6,160 nucleotides of DNA from the NCBI GenBank assembly GCA_947167435.1, contig CAMVIC010000102.1:1-6160 (forward strand). Reading direction: 5' to 3'. Each line of letters opens with the position of its first letter. The stretch's first letter is position 1. Below, piece after piece: positions 1-4,482 of this stretch. The stretch comes from an uncultured Clostridia bacterium. GTDB taxonomy: Bacteria; Bacillota_A; Clostridia; Oscillospirales; Oscillospiraceae. The position numbers were made by a program, and so were the translations under genes. The notes beneath the pieces were generated by a model. That model was not told where the DNA came from. It saw nothing but the letters and a program-made list of their open reading frames with translations, and did not search any database.

Positions 1-537
1 CAGCAGCAGCACGTCCGGATGTCCGAACAGCGCCTGGGCCAGCAGCACCTTCACCTTGAGCCGGGGGTCGATGTCCCGCATCAGACTCTGGTGCAGACTC
101 ACGTCCACCCCCAGGCCCTGAAGGATTTTTCCCGCATCGCTCTCGGCCTCGTAACCGCCCATCTCCGCGAATTCCTCCTCCAGCTCGGCGGCACGCAGAC
201 CGTCCTCGTCGGAGAAGTCCTCCTTCTCATAGATGGCGTCCTTTTCCTTGCCGCAGTCATACAGGCGCTGGTGGCCCATAATCACCGTGTCCAGCACCAG
301 GCAATCGTCATACAGGCTCTGGTTCTGCTTCAGCACCGACATGCGGCGCTTGGGGTCCAGCACCACGGAGCCGGACGTGGGCTCCAGCTCACCGGAGAGG
401 ATTTTGATAAAGGTGGATTTCCCGGCGCCGTTTGCGCCGATGATGCCGTAGCAGTTGCCGGCGGTAAATTGCAGGTCCACCTTGGAAAACAGCACGGACG
501 GGCCGAACTGCATGGACAGATCGTTGACAGTGAGCAT
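1..537 (-). CDS. ABC-F family ATPase, YkpA/YbiT-like, N-terminal 179 residues (gene runs off the left edge)
   Basis: Soluble twin-ATPase of the ABC-F class, whose studied members act on the ribosome rather than in transport; the exact role of the YkpA/YbiT branch is not settled. Seen: the first ABC domain begins MLTVNDLSMQFG, with Walker A GANGAGKST at residues 34-42, a Q-loop region KQNQ at 70-73, the stretch DFSDEDGLRAAELE at 107-120 typical of the ABC-F subdomain insertion, and KVKVLLAQALFG followed by Walker B hydrophobics PDVLLL up to the window edge. The usual LSGGQ signature is replaced by RDIDPRLK (154-161), as in YbiT/YkpA relatives, where this first signature is degenerate. The ATG at 537-535 is preceded by AGGAGG (550-545) with 7 bases of spacing. 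It lies 43 bp after the GNAT stop, on the same strand, with its own likely promoter. The second ABC domain is outside the window. The family is secure; the specific orthologue is inferred. Confidence 0.93.
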   Translation of the reverse strand, partial: MLTVNDLSMQFGPSVLFSKVDLQFTAGNCYGIIGANGAGKSTFIKILSGELEPTSGSVVLDPKRRMSVLKQNQSLYDDCLVLDTVIMGHQRLYDCGKEKDAIYEKEDFSDEDGLRAAELEEEFAEMGGYEAESDAGKILQGLGVDVSLHQSLMRDIDPRLKVKVLLAQALFGHPDVLLL

Positions 538-579
538 GGGGAAACCTCCTGATTCGGGAATTAATACTTATAATTAATG

Positions 580-608
580 ATTATACCAGAGGACTACCGG
601 CAGAACAA
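580..608 (-). promoter_or_regulatory. Probable sigma-A promoter of the ABC-F gene
   Basis: On the minus strand a perfect TATAAT (585-580) is preceded by TGG, giving an extended -10 (TGGTATAAT). Exactly 17 bases upstream is TTGTTC (608-603), a partial -35 match. Transcription would start at about 573, leaving a short AT-rich leader of about 35 bases before the ATG at 537. The promoter sits inside the last codons of the GNAT gene, whose TAA stop overlaps the -10 box. I see no terminator between the GNAT and ABC-F genes, so read-through from the upstream operon is also likely. This is a motif match only. Confidence 0.55.
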
Positions 609-1129
609 TGCCCTGCCATCGCATATTCTTCAAATGCAGCCCGGGTGAGCGCCATCCGCAGCACCGTGACCGGTGTGCCCAATACCAGCTCTTTCTCCGC
701 GCCGTCCGCCCGGAAGCCGATTTTTTCGTAAAAGGCGATGGCCTTCCAGTTGTCGCGCAGCACCCAGACATACACCGTCCGGCAGGCGCGCAGCTTCTCG
801 AGGCAGCGGTTCATCAGGGCGTAACCGATTTTCCGCTTCTGGTACTCCTGCAGCACATAGAGGGCATACACCTCCCCCTCGTCCGTCTCCGTTTCCGCCC
901 GGCGGTATCTGCCCGCCGCCGCGAAGCCGACGACGCGCTCTCCTTCCTTGGCGACGAAAATCCCCTCGGGATACTGAAACGAAATCTTTTCGCATTTTTC
1001 CAGACTCATCCGTTCCAGATATCCCGCGTCCACAATCCCGGCATAGGCCTCCTGCCAGGACTTCCAATGGACGTAGGCCTTCCCTCGCTTTTCCGCGTCC
1101 GTCTCCATGGGCTTGATCAGATACGGCAT
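581..1129 (-). CDS. GNAT-family N-acetyltransferase (182 aa)
   Basis: Acetyl-CoA-dependent acyltransferase of the GNAT fold. The substrate cannot be told from sequence; small molecules, peptides or protein N-termini are all possible. Seen: an N-terminal beta strand and helix with HWKSWQEAYAGIV (21-33), common in RimI-like and YjaB-like acetyltransferases; beta4 strand EVYALYVLQEYQ (86-97); the acetyl-CoA pyrophosphate loop QKRKIGYA (97-104), fitting R/Q-x-x-G-x-G/A; and motif B NWKAIAFYEKIGF (127-139). Length is normal for a single GNAT domain, though the C-terminal tail after about residue 160 (TRAAFEEYAMAGHC and onward) extends past the fold and matches nothing I recognise. The start is set by AGGAG nine bases upstream of the ATG. 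It lies 12 bp after the pseudouridine synthase stop and is surely co-transcribed with it. Whether it modifies a translation component, as RimI-type enzymes do, is only a guess from context. Confidence 0.9.
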   Translation of the reverse strand: MPYLIKPMETDAEKRGKAYVHWKSWQEAYAGIVDAGYLERMSLEKCEKISFQYPEGIFVAKEGERVVGFAAAGRYRRAETETDEGEVYALYVLQEYQKRKIGYALMNRCLEKLRACRTVYVWVLRDNWKAIAFYEKIGFRADGAEKELVLGTPVTVLRMALTRAAFEEYAMAGHCSAGSPLV

Positions 1130-1138
1130 TTTTCCGTG

Positions 1139-1143
1139 CTCCT
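1139..1143 (-). promoter_or_regulatory. Ribosome binding site of the GNAT gene overlapping the upstream stop codon
   Basis: On the minus strand the stop codon TAG of the pseudouridine synthase (1144-1142) forms the start of TAGGAG, so the Shine-Dalgarno core AGGAG (1143-1139) shares two bases with the stop. Nine bases separate it from the GNAT ATG at 1129. A ribosome terminating on the first gene covers the initiation site of the second, which suggests translational coupling. Confidence 0.75.
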
Positions 1144-2098
1144 ATCCGAAATACTTCTCCGCAAAGTCCACCTTTTCCACCGCAAACTCCCGGCCGCGGA
1201 GATAGTTCAGGATTCCCGCGTCGGTGGGGAAGGCGAAGACCAGCTTGTAGGAATACAGGGCCTGGCCCCTCTCCTCAAAATCCCTGTTGAAGCGCTCGCT
1301 GCCGTACTTCCCGTCTCCCAGCAGCGGCCAGCCCGCATGGGCCATCTGGGCGCGGATCTGGTGGGTGCGGCCGGTAAGCAGATGGCACTCCACCAGGCTG
1401 AGCTTCCCCTTGCTTTTCAGCAGCCGGTACTCGGTGACGGCGGTTTTGGCCCCCGGCTCCGGCCGGTCCTTTACGAACACCTGGTTCTTCTTCGCGTCCT
1501 TGAAGTGATAATTCTCCAGCCGGCCCTCCGGCGGTTTGGGCCTGCCCTGGACGGCACAGAGGTAATATTTCTCAATCTCCCGGTCCCGGATTTTGTCGTT
1601 GAGGATGCGCAGAGCCTCCGCGTTTTTGGCGGCGATGACAATGCCGCCGGTGTTCCGGTCGATCCGGTTGCAGAGGGCGGGCGCAAAGGAATTCTCCTCC
1701 CGGGGCTTCCACTCCCCCTTCTGGGCCAGATAGGCCTGGATGTTGGCGATGAGAGTGTTATAGTCCCAGACCCCGGCGCTGTGACAGAGGACGCCGGGTT
1801 TTTTGTCCGCAAGCAGAATATTTTCGTCCTCATAGACGATGGTCAGCCGGGGCGTGCCCACCTTCAGATAGGAATTTTCCTCCCGGGGCTTTTCAAAGAA
1901 CTCGTCGTTGATGTATAATTGCAGGGCGTCTCCCTCGCTGAGCCGGGTATCCCGCCTGGCGCCCTTGCCGTTGAGCTTGATGCGCTTGAGGCGGATGTAT
2001 TTCTGCAGCAGGCTCTCCGGCAGCAGCGGCACCGCCTTGCCCACAAAGCGGTCCAGCCGCTGTCCCGCGTCATTGGATTTCACAATCAGCTCTTTCAT
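1142..2098 (-). CDS. RluA-family 23S rRNA/tRNA pseudouridine synthase (318 aa)
   Basis: Converts specific uridines in structured RNA, usually 23S rRNA, to pseudouridine; the target position cannot be assigned. Seen: an N-terminal S4 RNA-binding domain (about 12-65, with AGQRLDRFV at 11-19 and KRIKLNGKGARRDTRLSEGD at 38-57); then the catalytic domain, starting IVYEDENILLADKKPGVLCH (87-106), with the catalytic motif NRIDRNTGGIVIAAK at 144-158 (D147 is the expected nucleophile) and the late motif GRTHQIRAQMAHAG at 243-256 followed by PLLGDGKYG. The motif has NRIDRNTGG where many relatives have HRLDRxTSG. Length is normal for S4-containing RluC/RluD-type enzymes. An open frame extends upstream to 2257 but crosses the promoter, so I chose the ATG at 2098, preceded by AGGAAAGGTG with about 8 bases of spacing. 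First gene of an operon with the GNAT gene, with a near-consensus promoter at 2181-2153. Confidence 0.95.
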   Translation of the reverse strand: MKELIVKSNDAGQRLDRFVGKAVPLLPESLLQKYIRLKRIKLNGKGARRDTRLSEGDALQLYINDEFFEKPREENSYLKVGTPRLTIVYEDENILLADKKPGVLCHSAGVWDYNTLIANIQAYLAQKGEWKPREENSFAPALCNRIDRNTGGIVIAAKNAEALRILNDKIRDREIEKYYLCAVQGRPKPPEGRLENYHFKDAKKNQVFVKDRPEPGAKTAVTEYRLLKSKGKLSLVECHLLTGRTHQIRAQMAHAGWPLLGDGKYGSERFNRDFEERGQALYSYKLVFAFPTDAGILNYLRGREFAVEKVDFAEKYFG

Positions 2099-2152
2099 CG
2101 CCCATGCACCTTTCCTGCACAAAAAAGTTCGGGTAAAACTTCGTTTTTTCGT

Positions 2153-2181
2153 ATTATATATCGGAAAATTTCTGTTGACAA
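2153..2181 (-). promoter_or_regulatory. Sigma-A promoter for the pseudouridine synthase-GNAT operon
   Basis: On the minus strand TTGTCA (2181-2176, one mismatch to the -35 consensus) lies 17 bases from a perfect TATAAT (2158-2153). The predicted start is near 2146, giving a leader of about 48 bases that contains an A/T-rich dyad and the ribosome binding site. The -35 box overlaps that of the rightward promoter by five bases. Confidence 0.8.
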
Positions 2182-2203
2182 GTGGTAACAGTTCAACTAT
2201 AAT
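2175..2203 (+). promoter_or_regulatory. Perfect-consensus sigma-A promoter for yceD-rpmF
   Basis: TTGACA (2175-2180), a 17-base spacer, then TATAAT (2198-2203): both hexamers and the spacing match consensus exactly. Transcription should start around 2208-2210, leaving a leader of only about 22 bases that contains the ribosome binding site GAGGT (2221-2225), six bases before the ATG at 2232. Such a promoter implies strong constitutive or growth-linked expression, fitting a ribosomal protein operon. Confidence 0.9.
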
Positions 2204-2231
2204 ACTTAGGCGACTGTAATGAGGTATTGCT

Positions 2232-2726
2232 ATGCGGCTTGATCTGAAAGACATCATAGAGGTTCCCGGCGGCTCGGTAGATTTCGCCTGCGAGCTGGAG
2301 ACGGACCGGCTGGATTTTCCTTCGGTGAAGGCCTACAGGGCGAAGCCTCACGCGGAAGGCCGGGTCTATAACGAGGCGGGCGTTCTTCATCTCACGGGGA
2401 CGCTGACCGCGGAAATGACCTGCATCTGCGACCGCTGCGGCGACGTTTTTGACAGCGTGAAAAAGACGGAACTGGCGGCCACAATCGTAGAGGAGGAGAG
2501 CGAGGAATACCCGGAGCTCTTTGTCCTTGACGGCAACGAGATCGATCTGGACGAGATCTTGTCCACCTGCTTCATCCTGGATATGGAGTCCAAGTTCCTC
2601 TGTCGGGAGGACTGCAAGGGACTCTGTGCCCGGTGCGGCAAAAACCTAAACCTCGGCCCCTGCGGATGCGGGAAACAATTGGATCCAAGATTTGCTGTGC
2701 TTGAGCAGCTTTTGGATAAAGATTAA
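2232..2726 (+). CDS. yceD: YceD/DUF177 family protein (large-subunit rRNA accumulation protein), 164 aa
   Basis: In bacteria and plastids, DUF177 proteins are needed for normal 23S rRNA accumulation and large-subunit biogenesis; the mechanism is not well understood. Seen: an N-terminal beta-rich half; TCICDRCGDVF at 63-73 (C66-x2-C69) following HLTGTLTAEM, the classic DUF177 core; an acidic stretch VEEESEEYPELF (86-97); and a C-terminal cysteine cluster CREDCKGLCARCG (124-136) followed by GPCGC (142-146). Eleven cysteines in 164 residues make metal binding likely. Length and order match Firmicute members. The start has GAGGT six bases upstream and a perfect promoter just before it. It is followed after 50 bp by rpmF, the conserved yceD-rpmF pairing that itself strongly supports the call. 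Confidence 0.95.
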   Translation: MRLDLKDIIEVPGGSVDFACELETDRLDFPSVKAYRAKPHAEGRVYNEAGVLHLTGTLTAEMTCICDRCGDVFDSVKKTELAATIVEEESEEYPELFVLDGNEIDLDEILSTCFILDMESKFLCREDCKGLCARCGKNLNLGPCGCGKQLDPRFAVLEQLLDKD

Positions 2727-2776
2727 CTTCATTATTTTACAGCTGCTCAGAACAGCCGTACTCAGGAGGTGTCAAC

Positions 2777-2965
2777 ATGGCAGTCCCAAAAGGAAAGGTT
2801 TCTCGACAGAGACGCGATAAGAGACGTTCTTCCACCTGGAAGCTCACCGCACCCGGCATTATTGCATGCCCCAACTGCGGCGCGTTTTGCATGCCTCACC
2901 GCGCTTGCCCCGCTTGCGGACAGTACAAGGGCCGCGTGGTCATCAACGTTGAGGAGAGCAAGTAA
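2777..2965 (+). CDS. rpmF: 50S ribosomal protein L32, zinc-ribbon form (62 aa)
   Basis: Small structural protein of the large ribosomal subunit. Seen: the diagnostic N-terminus MAVPKGKVSRQRRDKRRS, then a zinc ribbon with C31-x2-C34 and C44-x2-C47 (ACPNCG and ACPACGQYKGR), ending in VVINVEESK. An extra C38 and H41 lie between the two pairs. This is the cysteine-containing (C+) version; some bacteria also carry a cysteine-free paralogue used when zinc is scarce, which cannot be assessed here. AGGAGG at 2764-2769 lies 7 bases before the ATG. Co-transcribed with yceD from the promoter at 2175-2203, and closed by the hairpin terminator at 2973-3003. Confidence 0.98.
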   Translation: MAVPKGKVSRQRRDKRRSSTWKLTAPGIIACPNCGAFCMPHRACPACGQYKGRVVINVEESK

Positions 2966-2972
2966 AACTTAG

Positions 2973-3003
2973 GGAGGAGAGGCTGAGCCCCTCCTCCTTT
3001 TTT
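2973..3003 (+). terminator. Intrinsic terminator of the yceD-rpmF operon
   Basis: GGAGGAG (2973-2979) and GGC (2981-2983) pair with GCC (2987-2989) and CTCCTCC (2991-2997), with a single A/C mismatch and a TGA loop, followed directly by six T (2998-3003). It begins 7 bases after the rpmF stop. A GC-rich stem plus U-tract is a textbook Rho-independent terminator for plus-strand transcription. Confidence 0.92.
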
Positions 3004-3010
3004 ACTTAAG

Positions 3011-3038
3011 TCAATTGCGAAACAGGTTTCGCAATTGA
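3011..3038. repeat. Perfect 13-bp inverted repeat with a 2-base centre
   Basis: Left arm TCAATTGCGAAAC (3011-3023), centre AG, right arm GTTTCGCAATTGA (3026-3038), with no mismatches. No T-run follows on either strand, so it is not a standard terminator, and it starts only 8 bases after one. It ends 26 bases before the DUF512 gene. It could be an operator for a dimeric regulator, an mRNA hairpin in the leader or processing region, or a copy of a small dispersed palindromic repeat. The structure is certain; the function is unknown. Confidence 0.85.
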
Positions 3039-3064
3039 GAACTCCGTTTACTCAGGGGGCGTTT

Positions 3065-4420
3065 ATGGAAAACATCATCAAATCCATCGATCCGGACAGT
3101 CCCCTGCGGCACAGGGCCCATGTGGGCGACCGGCTCCTTTCCATCAACGGCAAGCGGGTGGTGGACGTGCTGGATTACAAGTTTTACGCCTACGACCGGA
3201 AGCTGCACGTGGTGCTGGCCCATCCCGACGGGGAGGAGTACAGCCTGGAGGTGCACAAGCAGGAGGGCGGCGACCTGGGGCTGGATTTCGAGAGCTATCT
3301 GATGGACTCTCCCCGCTCCTGTGCCAACAACTGCGTTTTCTGCTTTATCGACCAGCTGCCCCAGGGCATGCGCCCCACCATGTATTTCAAGGACGACGAC
3401 GCCCGGCTCAGCTTCCTGCTGGGCAACTATATCACCCTCACGAACCTGTCCCGGCGGGAGGTGCAGCGGATCATTGACCTGCACGTGAGTCCGGTGAACG
3501 TGTCCGTCCATACCACAAACCCGGAGCTGCGCTGCAAAATGCTGCGCAATCCCCGGGCGGGCGAGACCATCGAGACCATGCGGCGCTTTGCCGAGGCCGG
3601 CATCGTGATGAACTGCCAGATTGTCTGCTGCCCCGGCTGGAACGACGGGGCGGAGCTGCAGCGCAGCATGGAGGACCTGGCGGAGATGTACCCGGCGGTG
3701 CACAGCGTGTCCATCGTGCCGGTGGGGCTGACCCGGTATCGGGAGGGTCTGGCCAGGCTCACCCCCTTCACGCCGGAGCACGCGGCGGAGACCATCGACC
3801 AGATCACCGCCTTCGGGGACGAATGCATCCGAAAGCTGGGCAGCCGCATCTTCTGGTGCGGGGACGAGCTGTACCTCAAGGCCGGGCGGGAGCTGCCGCC
3901 GGATGAATTCTATGAGGAATACACCCAGCTGGAAAACGGCGTGGGCATGCTGCGGCTGCTGGAAACGGAGTTTCGCTCCGCCCTGCGCCTGTCAGAGGAG
4001 CCGGACGGCGTTCCCTTCTCCATTGCGGCCGGGACCTCCGCCGCCCCCTTCCTGCAAAAGCTGCTGGACTTGGCGGCGGAACAGTATCCGAATCTCAGGG
4101 GCAGGGTCTATCCCATTGTCAACGACTTCTTCGGTCACAGCATCAACGTGTCCGGCCTCATCGTGGGCCGGGACCTGATCGCCCAGCTCAAGGGCAGGGA
4201 CCTGGGGCAGCGGCTGCTGATCAGCCAGAACATGCTGCGCCGGCAGGAGATGGACTTTCTGGATGACGTGACGCTGGAGCAGGCCTGCGCCGCCCTGGGC
4301 GTCCCCATCTACCCCATTGAAAGCGACGGCTTTGTCCTGTGGGACGCCATGAGCGGCATCCTGCCGGAGGTCCGGCTGCCCCAGCGGGGCGAAGAGACCG
4401 AATATTACCAATACAACTAA
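3065..4420 (+). CDS. PDZ-radical SAM-DUF512 domain protein (451 aa), function unknown
   Basis: Predicted iron-sulfur radical SAM protein of the DUF512 family; no reaction is established to my knowledge. Domains seen: an N-terminal PDZ-like segment (about 8-65, with HVGDRLLSINGKRVVDVLDY); the radical SAM cluster motif RSCANNCVFCFIDQLP at 84-99 (C86, C90, C93, CxxxCxxC); a barrel region with NVSVHTTNPELRCKMLRNP (145-163) and CQIVCCPGWNDG (184-195); then the C-terminal DUF512 domain with QLENGVGMLR (288-297), VNDFFGHSINVSGLIVGRDL (352-371) and DDVTLEQACAALGVPI (400-415). Extra cysteines (C157, C184, C188, C189, C265) could be relevant. AGGGGG (3054-3059) lies 5 bases before the chosen ATG; a frame-extending TTG at 3035 lies inside the inverted repeat and lacks a ribosome binding site. 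First of the DUF512-der-plsY set. No clear promoter is visible between the rpmF terminator and this start. Confidence 0.94.
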   Translation: MENIIKSIDPDSPLRHRAHVGDRLLSINGKRVVDVLDYKFYAYDRKLHVVLAHPDGEEYSLEVHKQEGGDLGLDFESYLMDSPRSCANNCVFCFIDQLPQGMRPTMYFKDDDARLSFLLGNYITLTNLSRREVQRIIDLHVSPVNVSVHTTNPELRCKMLRNPRAGETIETMRRFAEAGIVMNCQIVCCPGWNDGAELQRSMEDLAEMYPAVHSVSIVPVGLTRYREGLARLTPFTPEHAAETIDQITAFGDECIRKLGSRIFWCGDELYLKAGRELPPDEFYEEYTQLENGVGMLRLLETEFRSALRLSEEPDGVPFSIAAGTSAAPFLQKLLDLAAEQYPNLRGRVYPIVNDFFGHSINVSGLIVGRDLIAQLKGRDLGQRLLISQNMLRRQEMDFLDDVTLEQACAALGVPIYPIESDGFVLWDAMSGILPEVRLPQRGEETEYYQYN

Positions 4421-4469
4421 GCACTTTGCGCTTTGGTGCTTCGCGCCCTTTGCGGGCGCGCGACGCGAA
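4419..4469 (+). other. Two possible hairpins in the gap before der
   Basis: The 62-bp gap between the DUF512 gene and der is rich in dyads. AAGCAC (4419-4424) can pair with GTGCTT (4436-4441) around an 11-base loop. Next, CGCGCCC (4442-4448) pairs with GGGCGCG (4454-4460) around TTTGC. An alternative outer pairing, TTCGCG (4440-4445) with CGCGAA (4464-4469), competes with both. CTTTGCG occurs twice (4424-4430 and 4448-4454). No U-tract follows, so it is not a standard terminator. It may stabilise or process the mRNA, or affect der translation, because it ends at the AAGGAAGTG ribosome binding site (4469-4477). Confidence 0.55.
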
Positions 4470-4482
4470 AGGAAGTGATCCT

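Noticed and set aside
19..552. Plus-strand open frame (177 codons) opposite the ABC-F gene
   Set aside because: The minus strand encodes an unmistakable Walker A and ABC-F core there; the plus-strand frame has no such support.
608..1918. Long plus-strand open frame (436 codons) opposite the GNAT and pseudouridine synthase genes
   Set aside because: It runs antisense to two well-supported genes, has no ribosome binding site or recognisable motif, and is the shadow expected of GC-rich coding DNA.
2173..2197. Possible operator palindrome (GTTGA ... TCAAC, TGTT ... AACA) within the yceD promoter spacer
   Set aside because: Arms are only four to five perfect bases and largely consist of the -35 element itself, which is too weak to call a regulator site.
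2727..2776. Possible hairpin (GCTG ... CAGC) in the yceD-rpmF gap
   Set aside because: A four-base stem without a U-tract or other support; nothing suggests an L32 autoregulatory site.
3011..3781. Minus-strand open frame (256 codons) opposite the DUF512 gene
   Set aside because: Antisense shadow of a gene with a clear radical SAM motif; no start context or homology features.
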